A stretch of DNA of 64,000 nucleotides, taken from positions 1-64,000 of the forward strand of contig JASANC010002349.1 of assembly GCA_030248135.1 (NCBI GenBank). The letters are read 5' to 3'. Numbering within the stretch: the stretch's first letter is position 1; every line of letters begins with the position of its first letter. Below, piece after piece: positions 35,901-47,500 of this stretch. Position numbers and translations under genes: made by a program. This DNA comes from Theristus sp. LFF4_11. Its lineage: Eukaryota; Nematoda; Chromadorea; Monhysterida; Xyalidae. The notes beneath the pieces are model-generated. The model did no database searches. It saw only the letters and a program-made list of their open reading frames with translations, and was not told the DNA's origin.

Positions 35901-36898
35901 ACGGCAACGAGAAACAAAAAGCGTGGACAAAGTCGGTCATTGTGCACCTGAACGTTGACAACATCGAGACGTATCGCATTGCGCTGCTTCGAAAACAGGT
36001 TGGCATGTCAGGCATGAAGGCTTGTCAGCAAAACCATGAAATTTGCAAACCCATTTGTTGCAGCGTGTTAAAGTGAACGGCAAAAACGTTCGCCGACTGC
36101 CGTTTCTTCGACTGGGCAAGTTTGTGATTCAACGAGACAAACACGGCAGGGTGCTGCTGAGAGTGCAGTCGCCGGAGCATTTTCGCATTTCATGGGACGG
36201 CCATGGCGGCCTGCAATTGACTGCGCCTGTCGCACTGAAGGGAAAACTGTGCGGCCTCTGCGGCAACTACAACGATTTGGGAGAAGATGACTGGATGACA
36301 CCACGTGGCGTCGTTGTCGACAGTCTGACAGACTTTGCACAGTCCTGGAGATTCAGTACGTTGTCGATCGTTCAATCAACACTGACAATAGTTACTCGAT
36401 TATGTTTCTGATGTGTTGGTGAACCGGTAGCGTGCTGATTTTGACAAAAATATCAGACCAATATAAAGCTTCTGTTAAAAAGAACTTTAGGTTCATTTCT
36501 TCAAACGGAAATTGTTATGGTCCAACTTTCGGAACACCCTGGAGTAAAACTCCTCACTTTTTAGACACTGCTTACTTTTATAAAACTGACCACAGCGGTT
36601 GCTGGAGCAGTCCAAAAGTTATTTTAATAAGCAATTTTCAGTGAATAGTCTGCCAGTAAGGTAGTTAGTTGCCCAAGTGATTTGCTTGGAACTTTTAGCC
36701 GCCGTGCGTGCTGATTGGTTGCATTTAGACAGCATACGTTCAAGGTTGTGCATGTGTTGCACAGGTTCATGGCGCAAATGCCTCAGCAGACGCGATCGAG
36801 CGTACCATCAGCAGAGAAAGCACGAGCGAAGAAAACAACAACAAGAGACACACAGCAAACGGTTGACTGGTTGGAAACTGCTGAACGGCAAACACTGA
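29984..36898 (+). CDS. BMPER: BMPER / crossveinless-2, secreted BMP regulator
   Basis: A secreted BMP-binding protein with five VWC domains followed by a VWD domain. Exons in phase are 29984-30086 (probable signal peptide, SLLVTLFTF core), 31828-31928 (VWC1 start, RCENEGE as in vertebrate BMPER), 32520-32720, 33994-34087, 34238-34346, 34808-35009, 35117-35260, 35373-35529 (VWC5, [18 protein letters not shown]), 35628-35757 (VWD start, [23 protein letters not shown]), 35854-35998, 36064-36355 ([18 protein letters not shown]) and 36765-36898. This gives about 603 aa against 685 in human. The first exon is inferred from its hydrophobic core and matching phase 1. The end is uncertain: a strong GTACGT donor at 36356 leads to the stop at 36898, while a donor 4 nt later gives a frame open to 37080 that better resembles a C8-like region. 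No TIL domain was seen. Confidence 0.9.
31967..32232. mobile_element. 266-bp MITE with TACCGTAA ends, in BMPER intron
   Basis: Left TACCGTAAAGTCTTGCATAT and the inverse right end (ATATGCAAGACGTTACGGTA) form a ~26-bp inverted repeat ending at TA on each side. The interior repeats 'cttataa' several times. The first bases, TACCGTA, are shared with the C-rich MITE at 24116, which suggests related ends. Confidence 0.8.
34405..34615 (+). repeat. Dispersed repeat, copy 1 (BMPER intron)
   Basis: Blocks such as 'gactaggagt', 'tcccaat.tgtgt.caa.gga', 'gaa.aaacagaatagc', 'cacacaatt' and 'cattcaaa.ttcgc' occur in the same order and spacing at 58500-58700, downstream of Mextli. Diverged copies of one dispersed element. 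Confidence 0.6.
36437..36595 (+). mobile_element. Decayed copy of the 42521 MITE
   Basis: 36521-36590 contains TCGGAACACCCTGGAGTA followed by 'cactttttaga', 'ttacttttataaaactgac', matching the right arm of the element at 42521-42784. The left arm is degraded. It lies in the last BMPER intron. Confidence 0.55.
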
Positions 36899-37080
36899 AC
36901 AACTGTGCAATCCACAGGACACTCATGGATCTCTCTGACTTTGGTGTTGCTGACAATCTGCCCATCGTTGTCTGTACATTTGCACTGCCAAAATTTCTAG
37001 ACTCCGTGTTGCTAACTTTTAAAGTTACTGTATGTATTAAGGACTCATTTCGCTGTTCTATTATTTTGTTCTCTTCTTGA

Positions 37081-38992
37081 GTTTGCTACTTGATTATTCA
37101 CCGAGTGCACGCCTAATTGTGATCAATGAACGTTGTTGATTTACATGCACTTTTATAAACCTGTTGTTCTCATGCGCTATTTTGCCAAAGATCTCATAAT
37201 TGGTACGCAATACCGCAGTAAATATTTTAATATTATTTAAAATTTCCAATCCAGTGTTCCACAATGCAGTTTTATTGTACTAGAAATGTAGACCTTGTTC
37301 CAGTTCCGATCCATCGTTTCGAATTGTTGCCATGTTTTGATGTACATAAAAAGCGTTCGCTGTTCTCACAAAGAAAAACGATTAACTGACTTACCAATAT
37401 ATTTATGTTTATATGTTTGTCAAAGAGTCCAACTAAAAACTAAAATTGACTTTGCTTCTCAAAACATGTCAGGAAAATAAGTTTGGTTCACTCTTTTCCA
37501 CCCTGGTCCCTGGTTCCACACCTGAAGGTAGTTTCTGCGGGTATCTTTTTGTTATCATGAGTGTCTACGATTAATTTGGCGTTTCAACATTTTATTCTTC
37601 AACTTAACAGTTAACATGATTGACTTTATACTGCAAATGTTCTGCTCTGCATGTCAACTAAACCTCCAAATCTACATTTGTTATTCATGGCAGGACCGAA
37701 GATGACAGACATTTTTAGTAGGGTACCTACCCGTGGGGGTTGCAAATTTTTTAACGAAACACGCCATATTATGCATTTGGGATCTGAAAAAACATGATTT
37801 GTTTAAAAAATGGTTTTTGAACAAAAATTTAAAATTTTTAAACAAAAATTCATGGTTAATAAAACATTTTGGGGGAGTGCTGAGTCGTCAAAGGGATGGG
37901 TGTCATGGGACTCTACACCACCCCCACAGGGCGCAACTTTGTGCTAAAGGGTACACTTCCCCAACCCCTCATCTTCGGTACTGTTTGTGGCAAACATTTT
38001 GGTATTTTGCCGTATTTTTTTACTTCTGTTTGTCAACGTGGGTAAGGTTGAATCAGTATATAAAAAGCAGTGTGAACCGTTTGAGTTTTCGTTTGCAATT
38101 GCATTGTACAATGCATGTACACGTTATGCATGTGAACGAACCATTCCACATTGAATGAAATACACTATGTACACAGCTATAAATAAAAAAACTGAGTCAA
38201 TGTTTGAGGGCTGAGATTGTGGGCACAGAGTAATTAAAAAAGACGACAAAACAGGAGACTGCTGATATTCAAAACTGGAACTACATAGCTGAAAGTTGCA
38301 ATATGGCAAACCATTTGCTATGATCTTTTATTTTGGTTCCGAGACTGTTTTAGTTAATTTGTTGTTAGTTAACTAATAATAAACTTTCGAGCAAACAGTT
38401 GCTGAAAAAGTGGATTGGTCAAGGGCATTGGGTGTTTGGGGAGGAAGGTGCAGGAGTGACACGTTTGCCCAATAATAGCGAAGCGCATATATCGACTTTT
38501 TCTAGCACTGAAGCGTAGAACTGTTGTTATTGCTTGTGGTGCGTTGTGTGCCATACTGCCACGTGCGGCAGCACTGAAGCTGCAAAAAGCTGCTTTGCGT
38601 TTTGAGAGCAAATGGTGCTATTCGCAGCATAAACCAACTACCCGTCCCTGTTTTTGCGTGTTTTCTTGCGCCAAAGCATTGATCAGCGCTTCGCCGCATC
38701 GTTTCCCGCTTGCTGCTGCCACAAAAAAAACGCGGTTTCCAAGAAGTAGGTATCACTGCTGCCATTTTGAAAGTGAATAAAAGAACAACTGACGTGTTTT
38801 TGTTCCTGTCCTGTCGCATTATTTCTTGCTAGATGTCGATCTGTTTTGGACAGCGTTTCGCAGCAACAAACAACAACTCAATTCAGTGTTCCAGAGACGC
38901 GTGAAATTTCGTCATACACATTTTATATTTCAAGATTCAATAGCTCGAATAATTAAGCCGAAATAAACAGTTCACAACAGGCGAATGCGAGG
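37081..38992. other. Intergenic region between BMPER and the CX-module gene
   Basis: No gene recognised in about 1.9 kb. A fragment of a dispersed C-rich repeat is at 37890-37990 ('gcgcaactttgtgct' landmark, inverted at 40630-40660). Confidence 0.4.
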
Positions 38993-41308
38993 ATGCAGCA
39001 GAGCAAAATCGCAGCGTGCAGTTTGATTGTGCTGGTGTTGTGTGGCACGCTGTTCAGTGAGACACTCGGCGGCCGGGGGGGCCGAGGCAGAAGTGGGGGC
39101 AGTCGCAGCCGTGGCTCCAGTGGCTCTCGATCCCGATCGGGCAGCTCAAATCGTAACTCTTACGGCGCAACCAACAACAACAGAAAAACAAGCAGCTCAA
39201 GCAGCGGTGCATCGAGTTGGACAAACAAACAGCGACAAAGCTACGTGTCAGCAAACACCATGACCAAAAACGGGTGTGTGTTGCCGTTTAGAAACTTTTG
39301 ACGTCCATGTTGGTCTTCATAAACACTGAAATAAAAGAATAAGAAAGGGCTCTTAAAATGTCCAAAACTTCATTACATTTTCTACTTTGTTCTGAAACAT
39401 GTTTTTCAGGAATACTTATTCTAAAAGTGGCGTGGGTTCAATGTTGCGGAGTAACAAAGTGAAAACAGCGTTGGCAGCGGCAGCAGCGGGCTATGTGACG
39501 TACCAAGCCGGCAAGGCACTGCTGAAGGGCGCTGGCTACTTGATGTATGGCGGCCACCGGTATTACTACGACCCGATGGGATACAACAGACACTACGGGG
39601 TTGGAGGGACACCATTATTCAGTGCTAATTGTTAGCAGATTTGTAAAACCGAAGTGACTTACAGGGCATGTCTGCCGGCCAGCAATGTTCTTACCGAGTA
39701 CCACCAACACAAGGACCCACACAAAACGACCTCGCAAATTACTGGATTAACAATGGACAAGATCGGCTGCAGGTACAACATATCAACCACACCTATCCCA
39801 TCGCAATCTCAATGACCCCGGGCCCGGTCGAGCTTGTCTCGTTCGCCTTGCATTTCAACGTGTCATTTGTTTTACATTGCAGGTGATTTACTTTCGTTGT
39901 GCTGCTACTGAATACTGCTGCGGCATGGAATGCTGCCCTTATGGAGCTGGCCGGGGTGGATACGGTGGCGGCATGTTCGGAATGAGCATGGCTTTCATGT
40001 TGATGTTAGTTCTTGAAATAAGTCACACCTCTGCTGCTACAAATGCATGCATTCATATTACCACTATCTCTGGCAACTTGCTTTGCCTTTCAAGAAAACC
40101 CCGCAAACGTTTGCGTTTTTCAGTGGTCTGTTGGTACTATGCTGCTGCTGCTGCGGCGTGTTCTTCATTTTGTACAAGTTTTTTCGGTCTGCGCTCGACT
40201 GCATTCTAGGCGAGGACAAATCGAACACTCCGACTGCAGGCAACTTCGACGGAGTCGCCTATTCAAGCGGACAGCGTGAGTGGAATGCACGATCAGTTCA
40301 TGCTACCAATTTACGTACTTATTTGCCCGAACACAACTTGTGTTTCTTTCTGTATTTTCAGAGTATCCCTAGCAAGCAAGGTACCACTTGCGCACGTACT
40401 TACTAGGTACGGTAACAGTGCACACGAAAGCACGCCATCATGAAGTGTTCATTGTTCATTTTAAATGCCCATGTCACTTTATGTTATACTTAGGTCAAAC
40501 AGTTTTGTCAGTACGTTCGTTGTAGTTCCTGTGGTGGTCCGTTTGAGGCATTGACTTCGTGCTGAAGTGCGTCCTCACTGTTCCGTTCGAATTTAAGATC
40601 CAGTATCGAAGATGAGGGGGTGGGTGTATCCCCCAGCACGAAGTTGCGCCCAGGGGGTGTCTCGTGATACCCACCCCGAAAACCGGGACCCCTCGTTTTT
40701 ACCATTTTTTGAAATTTATGGCGTTTCGTTGGAAAATTCGCAATAAAAATGCGGGGGTTGCACCCTTCCTAAGTCGAACTCCAAATTAAGCAGTAACTGC
40801 TGTGAGGGCGGAGTTTGGTTTGCACAGAAAGCATGCATACCGTGATCCCAACCAATCAGCTGATTCCCCATTCCCCAGTTCGACTGTAGAACCGATTGGC
40901 ATCTGGTACACCCACTAGCAGGCGGCGACCGGGGTCCCACTTACCCTCACCCCCCTCCCAGAATTTTTAGCCCCCACCCTTGGAACAGTGTGAACAGTAT
41001 TTTAGTTGCTGTTATTTTCGAACCAGGATTTTTTTGTTAAAAGCACATCTTTGTATTGTGAACATCGAATCAAGAACGAAACTGGTTCACTATCTATAGC
41101 GTGCAGCAATTGAGTGACAGAACCTACAAAATGATTTCACAAGTAACTGAATGCCATGTACATTTCAGCGGACATGTACGCACAACGGTCGTACCCAGCA
41201 CAACCCGACTGTCAACCACCGAAAGCCACTTATCCCGATCAGCCAATGGTCTACCCGTCAGTGCCGCCAACCTACCCTTCGCAGCCGCCTTCCTATCCAT
41301 CATATTGA
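38993..41308 (+). CDS. CX-module single-pass membrane protein, prion-like N-terminus
   Basis: Six exons in phase (38993-39273, 39410-39599, 39665-39772, 39883-40004, 40124-40275, 41169-41308) give about 330 aa. In order: signal peptide (MQQSKIAACSLIVLVLCGTL), a Gly/Arg/Ser-rich low-complexity stretch with serine tracts, an alanine-rich hydrophobic segment (ALAAAAAGYVTYQAGKALL) like the hydrophobic core of prion-like nematode proteins, a Tyr-rich patch (GGHRYYYDPMGYN), the CX module with CAATEYCCGMECCPYG, a second membrane segment with a Cys run (VLCCCCCGVFFILY), and a Pro/Tyr-rich cytosolic tail (YPSVPPTYPSQPPSYPSY). Known members of this nematode family share this order. Function is unknown. 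An AG acceptor near 40360 would give an alternative very short last exon (QYP then stop). Confidence 0.78.
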
Positions 41309-43077
41309 TATTGAATGAACCTGAAAACGCAGCTATCAGTTTTGATGCTTTCTTTCGTTGGACAGCTGAGACACGGACCACCGCAACACGACCACTGAGC
41401 TACTACGCTGTGTCCGTTACTCCTCTCTACTGTGCAATAGTGGTCGACGTGTTGCTGGTTTTTGTTCGGCAATCCAAGCGAGACATTGAATTGCAGCTGC
41501 CCATGTTGCAGCAGCACACAGTTCATTTTCGGTGCCATGTTAAGAGTTGTGTTGCACAGTATTATTATTGTTTTTGCATTGTTTTGAGGCAGTTAATCTC
41601 ACCTGTGTACAATACTGATTGCTGCATAATGAGCAATATTTTGACAGCTAAAGGCCACTTCATGCACAACGTATGTATCCGGCAGGCGCACGTCACGTAA
41701 TGTATGTATGCTTGTACGAACGAGCACGTGTTCCACAGATGTGCGCCAGTGTTTGCTTGCAGTTGTGTCACGTGTGCGTCTGCATGCGCGCTGGCGTGAT
41801 GTGCGAGGCAATGTGTTTCTGTTGGTCTCAAATTTTGTCAGCATTGTGGTGTTGCTTGATTGAAGTTATTACCAAGATGATGTTTCAATGTGTCAAGGGT
41901 GGGCCAAAAAAGTGCAAATTTATGGCTTGTATTCGCCACCAGTGTAAAATATTGAACTAAAAGTTGGAACACTTATATAGAATTTATGTCTCCTTTTTAC
42001 GCGTTAAATTTCAGCTGAAAACATTGATCCAAGTCGCTGCAGTCGACAAAAAAAATTTGATTGCGCACAAGTGCTACTCTAGACAAACATCGTTCAAGTT
42101 GTCATGTCGGAGCCCTAAATCTCCTTTTTGACACAGACTCTTATTCACCATCGTTTCAGAGCTCTTCATAACTTAGTTGTCCCAATGTGGTCGCCGTTGT
42201 CTTTTGTGAGTGTGCTCAAACGATCGGCCCGCCTTCCGTCGAAGCTTTCCCACGAAAACCACAATATAAACCGCAGTCATTGGTCCTAACGTCACTGTGG
42301 TGTTGTGTTACTAAGTTTGAAAAAAGTTGAAAATAAGGCAAAAAACGGTTTTATTTTCCATGCCATAGTTTTGAGTTTGGTTGTTTGCCATAGTATGCTA
42401 CTCTGAAAATCGAATGCACAAAAAGGCATAAATTCTATAAATGTTCCAAATTTGCAGCTCAATACTGGCGTACTGGCGACGAATACGAGCCATTTACAGT
42501 TTGCACTTTTTGGCCAAGTGGTCAATTCTATAAAAGTTAATAGTTCTACTCCAGGGTGTTCCAAAATTTGGACCTTGACAAATTTCGGTTGAGTGCTTGA
42601 ACCCCAAGTTCATCTTTGACCGAACCTTCCCATTGATTGGATTGATATTTCTAATTTCGACGCAAAACTGTTGTCTTTGAAGCTCACGTGTCAAAGTTTT
42701 CCAGAATTAGTCAAAGACTCCAACTTTTGGAACACCCTGGAGTAATGTTCACTTCTAAACACTATTCACTTTTATAGAACTGACTTCTTGCCTGTACTTT
42801 CTGCTGCCATCTTTTCCCGAATCGGGAACAAAACGCTAAACGTACTGCGTATGACAGGGAAATTGAAAAAAAACGCTCTTGCTTTGAATGCATAAAATTT
42901 GTGGCTAACAATTTGCCGTTTTCTACTCTTACAAAACCGAAAGAATTTTATTTGAATTTATTCTTTTCATTCAGTTATCAACTCCATTCACACTATATTA
43001 GTTGATCCCATTATTAAAAGATGCATTAAATTGATAACTCGCTGTGTAAGCATGGAGATCGCACAAGAAAACAAAGC
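41309..43077. other. Intergenic region, mostly repeats
   Basis: No gene recognised; the long plus frame over 41169-41700 is the CX-gene tail exon in the wrong frame. A MITE lies at 42521-42784. Confidence 0.4.
42521..42784. mobile_element. 264-bp MITE with ~60-bp inverted ends
   Basis: Left GTCAATTCTATAAAAGTTAA through CTCCAGGGTGTTCCAAAA is the inverse of the right end (TTTTGGAACACCCTGGAGTA through CTTTTATAGAACTGAC). The internal CAGGGTGTTCCAAAA resembles mariner-type ends, so one element may sit inside a flanking palindrome. Confidence 0.75.
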
Positions 43078-45525
43078 TCAGTCTGTCAGAAAGCGTCGTT
43101 TGACGCCCAGAAACAAGGCCAACCAAGCAGCAGCAATTGCGGCGACGGCGACGCCTTTTGCGTGCGGGCTCTCGTGCCACAAGTTGTTGCGCCACAGCTC
43201 CACCAAGTACCAACGACGTTTGCCACAGTGTGCGCAGAACGAATCACGCACACGCACGTCGCGGCCACATTTGCTGCACTGTAAACGTTGAACAACGCTC
43301 AGCTTAACACACTCACTTTGTTGCAGCGCCACAACGCAAAACGCACTATTCTGATCGATTCCAACGAAAACAATAGAACATAGTACGCTCACGTGGGCAC
43401 GTGGCACGGGTGTTGGTTTCATGGGACTTCGTTCGCCGAAACCGAAACCGACAGGAGTTTGGTACCTTCGGATCTACCGGAATCGATGGAAAAAGCAAGC
43501 AGTGCCGAAAGCGGAACCAGGGAGGCTGATGGTGTATGCCAAATTACAGGCAGAGGGCACCCGCACAAGCGGAGGTTTTGCCTGGGGGTGGGGGGGGTGT
43601 GTTTTCCGGGGGGGGTTTTTGTTTTTTTTTTTTTTTGTTGGTTTTTTTTTTTTATTTATTTTTTGGGGTGTACGGTCAAATTTTCTCGTTTCGGGGTGCA
43701 CTGGAAAAGACATAGAGCAGTCAGAATAGCTTGTACTGTTGTACTGCTTAACAGAAACAGACACTGACATCAACAATAATACAAAAATTACCGTACCGCT
43801 AAAGTTTGTTCCCGAGGTGCTGTATTTTGGCTCTGAAAAGAAATCTTGTACCCAAGTTTTCTGCATCTAGATACTTGCAGTTTTCATCCTTTTTGGCCAT
43901 ATTTGCATCCGACTTTTTGGAAACAGATGCAAATTGCATCATGCAATTTTCAGTTAAAAAACTAAACTGCAGAAATCTCTAAGAAATTGTTGGTCAAAAA
44001 GTAAATTTCACAATGCAACTTTTAAATTTTTTCTTCGCTTCGCAAAGTTCGCCCCCAGTGACCATTTACTGTTTCACTCGGGCATCATGTTCAGCTAATG
44101 AGCAACGAAATGCAAGCTGCTATGCTGCTTTTGTTTCAAACCGAAGAACATATTCGTGTGGGCAGCAGTTTTCGTGAGTGCGCATGGACAACGTTCTAAA
44201 TCATGCGCGCAAAACAGTCGTCACGTGCGAACGACGCTCATGCGCACGAAATTCTAATTCGCGTAGCCATTTTTTAAGTTCTGTCTCCGTGCGTACGCAC
44301 GAAAAACTAATTGCTAAAGGGGGATTAAAACTGAAATTTTAAAAAACACGGACGGCACTTAAAAAATGGCCGCGCGATTTAGAAATCGTGTCGTGGGTGC
44401 TATCTTATTGCATTACGGACACAATTAGTTTGCGTACGGGATTTAGAACGACGTCTGTGCGTACGGACAGAAAACTGAATGGTGTTTTCGCCTTAAACGC
44501 GCGTTAAATGTTTTCAGCACCTTGCCGTGAAGATTTTGGCCAACTCTTCTGCCAATTTTTGTAGGACATTCAAATTTGACTTTCAAGTTGTGTCGCAATT
44601 ATGAAACATTAAAACTAAGCCACGAAAATGGAATGCAGGGCCCAAAGGCTCATCAGACATCAGCAGTAAAAATATTTACTGAATTTACCTTACTATCCAA
44701 ATATCTACCTCACTATGCCTGGTTCCGGAATACCCAAATAATCTGTAAAGTGACCAATGTTTTGTTTAATGTCCCAAAAGTTTAAAAATTTTCAATAAAT
44801 AGAACACTAAAAGCGTAAAATCCTACCCTCAAAAAGGCATTCTGAATGATTTTTACCTTTCCCAGCGTTTTTATCCTTGAGTGATTTTATCCTTGCACAA
44901 AGTTTTTTCAATTTGTATCCTTCTTCGGCTGACGGACGGAAGCAAATTGCATCCTGACGAATTTGAAAGCAAACCTAGCCTATCTTGTGGCCTTGTCGAG
45001 GAAAAGGGGGAGGAAGAGGGAGCACACGCCACACGGGTAGTTGCCCGTGCACGGGTAGCATTTTTGGATGAGGGACCCTGCGTTTTCTACACCAAAAAGC
45101 AGGGTTTTCTGCTTCAATCAATCATGAGTCAGCCATTTTAAAATCTTATTATAATCTTTTTGTTTTGTTCACGATACTCAGTGCAATGAATGCGTGCCTG
45201 GATAGGTTAACAATTTTAATGCATGACGCGGGAATTCAAATTTGGCAGTGATCCGAGTTTCCTAAATAGGATCGAGTCACTTGAGCATCTTTGAATTGCC
45301 ACATAAAGATTGACACTATTTTTTTACGTCTGCAAACCCATTGAGTCGCAGAACCTAAAAAATTATAATAACCTTAATAAGCAGACGAGTGCCACATTTT
45401 CGACAGAAGCCATCACTTGAAAGTGCGGGGGCACAGCATTTTGGACAGCCCAGCTCGATTTTTGACAATGACGTGCTTGCAGTGGCAGATTTAGACTCGG
45501 ACGACGACGACGATGCCAACGTCAT
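43078..45525 (-). CDS. Double zinc-ribbon, tail-anchored protein (117 aa)
   Basis: Exon 1 (45525-45373) begins MTLASSSSSESKS and holds a first zinc ribbon, CPKC then FCRKCG, ending at an AAG/GTTATT donor in phase 0. Exon 2 (43278-43078) follows a CGTTTACAG acceptor and starts with a second ribbon, CSKC then FCAHCG, then a short linker and a C-terminal hydrophobic helix (GVAVAAIAAAWLALFLG) with basic residues KRRFLTD at the very end. Two CxxC...CxxC ribbons back to back across a phase-0 junction, plus a tail anchor, make a coherent small protein. Double zinc ribbons usually bind protein or nucleic acid. The specific function is unknown. The intron is 2.1 kb. Confidence 0.6.
43590..43670. repeat. 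Poly-G and poly-T tracts
   Basis: Homopolymer-rich low-complexity run (G tracts followed by T tracts) inside the zinc-ribbon gene intron. Confidence 0.8.
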
Positions 45526-45694
45526 CTTGAAGTGGAGCGGCGCGGCAGCCGGCAATCAGTCGCCACAGAAATCAAGTCTGATTATTTGGAGATGAAGCAA
45601 ATAAACCTGGTTCAGTGACAGTATCTATCAAGGCAGCAGCAGTGCAGTACCTAAGGCGAAAGCATAATTTCGCGCGGGAGTGCCGAAATTTATT

Positions 45695-47132
45695 CAGCGG
45701 AGCGCGAAAATCGTGTTTTATTGAAATTTTGTCCATTTCATAGAGGGAAAGTTGAATTTTCAACAGTAAAACAGGACAATTTTTGAGGTGCACCTGAATT
45801 TGAAAATTATTCTTTTCTTGAGCACCTGCTTGCATCGGGTTGCCTTGATCGGACGAATTTTGCAGTAGTCAGCCTCTTCCACAGGAATCTCAACTGCCTG
45901 GTGTTTCTCATTCGGTTCTTCGGCCGTCATCATCTTCGGTAAAAGCCACACGACGAGCTGCGGCAACGGGATGCTGAATAGACGACGCCGTTGCTCTTTT
46001 GAAACCGACGCTCCGTAAAAATAGTGCGTCATGTAGCGGTCGGCAGCTCTGTGGACGGGCTCCGGACTTTGGAAGAAGTCGGCGAAGTAAAACAGGTCGT
46101 ATCTGTCGAATTCTTGCAGTCGATAGACGATTCGCCTTCTTTGTTGATCTGGACGCCGAGCCATTGATAACGAACGAATAGTCGCATAGTCGCACCTCAC
46201 GGGGCATAAAGCGACTATCAACAGACGAACAGTAGCGTATCTGACTCCACAGAAGGTGACGATGATCGGCTTGTCGACTCACCACAAACGATCTTGTTGG
46301 TCCTCGTTCAGTCGTTTATCGAGAGACCCAGAATACTGGATTAGTATGGTTATATAGAAACAGAACTCCAATTAACACAACAATTATCACAGTAATCACC
46401 AATAATTACCTACTATTAGCTCTACAGACAGTAAGTTAGCAACCCCTGTCGACCCGGTCGCCCCCCCCAAGACACTTTCTTTCAGGTTCAACCAGCTATG
46501 CCTATGCTATCTGCCACATGGCGAGAGCCCGCTCTTCAAATCATCGTATCGAAAACACGTACCATGATTTCGCGATCACGTTGCGGGCAACTGACAGACG
46601 CAAGTTTAACACGTTAGTTTAGCTTAGCACGCAAGTTTTAACATGTGGCCATGTTATCGGGTATCTGAAAAACGGTCGTGTGATGTGGTATTGACCAACA
46701 CCTCCGCTCCAATTGTTTAACAATATATCGCACAACTCCATTGTAGACCTATAACATACGCCAATCAACAAACTATCATGTTCATCTCATGGCCTACCGA
46801 CTGAAAAACATGTTCTAAGTTGCAACAAAACGATTTCTGAAACGATATTTCAATTCAGTTAAGTTATTTTAACGCTAAAAATTGACCCTAGAAGTCATCC
46901 AAATCGAAAAACATGGACTACGTCGGTCAAAATGACCAAATAATGACATGTACCTTAGCACACAAAAAGTTGGGAAGAAAATTTGGTTTGAACTTTCAAA
47001 AAATTGTGCCATAAATCAAATTTTCAGAGCAAAGTAGGAGAAATATTTTTCAAATTTTTTTTAAATTTGAAAAAAATCCAATTAAAAAAACGAAAAAAAA
47101 TTACAATTTTTTTTCAAACCCCCTAACCCTAG
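45695..47132 (+). mobile_element. hAT-like element, family C, carrying a foreign segment
   Basis: 45695-45815 and 46430-47132 match the complete family C copy (50594-51633, inverted), ending at CCTAACCCTA near 47132. Between them 45820-46430 is unrelated to the family and replaces the segment seen at about 2620-2700. The left terminus is missing. The inserted piece has a minus-strand frame with splice-like borders (see 45820-46300), so the copy may have captured part of a gene. Confidence 0.65.
45820..46300 (-). pseudogene. Captured coding-like fragment inside a transposon
   Basis: I do not recognise the protein. A minus-strand frame from about 46225 reads MARRPDQQRRRIVYRLQEFD, then aromatic-rich sequence (DLFYFADFFQ, MTHYFYG) and a conserved-looking RRLFSIPLPQLVVWLLP. 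Just upstream a frame ending NEDQQDRL stops at a strong GTGAGT donor (near 46280), as if an exon border was carried along. The amino-acid composition is unlike random AT-rich sequence. It could be host gene capture, a transposase-derived piece or an exon of a real gene interrupted by the element. Confidence 0.35.
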
Positions 47133-47350
47133 TTTTGACCCCCAAAACGTCACTGATTGTCCCCAGCTAAAGTGAAGACAGAGACAAACATACCGTCTTG
47201 AAATTCGATCAATTCTTCTGATGATGTCGCGACGACACGACACGAAGCAGCAACCAGACAACGTAGCGCTTGCAAACGGAGCAGCTCGGACGCTCTGCGA
47301 GGCGAATCGTCACCTTATCTGCATGAATCGGAAATGGTAAGCCAAGCTTT
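47133..47350 (-). mobile_element. hAT MITE family B fragment
   Basis: Minus-strand match to the middle of family B ('gtgacgattcgcctcgcagagcg' and 'cgacacgacacgaagcag' landmarks) without either terminus, joined to the family D repeat at about 47350. Confidence 0.7.
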
Positions 47351-47500
47351 GGGGCATAGTTGTTCCAGAGCCGAGGGGTTGGGGGGGGGGCCGATATAGA
47401 TAGCCGGAGCAAATTTTCCAGATAGATAGATAGCTGGAAAATTTGGGGGGGGGCGCGGGGGGGACATGTGACTTTGGGGGGGGGATTTGAGTAGGAGTAG
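47351..47500. repeat. G-tract/GATA repeat (family D)
   Basis: Same 'catagttgttccagagccgaggggttgg' and gatagata blocks as 8385-8480 and 16437-16510. Confidence 0.75.

Noticed and set aside
41101..41700. 199-codon plus-strand frame
   Set aside because: It overlaps the Pro/Tyr-rich last exon of the CX-module gene in another frame; only 41169-41308 in the phase-matched frame is supported.
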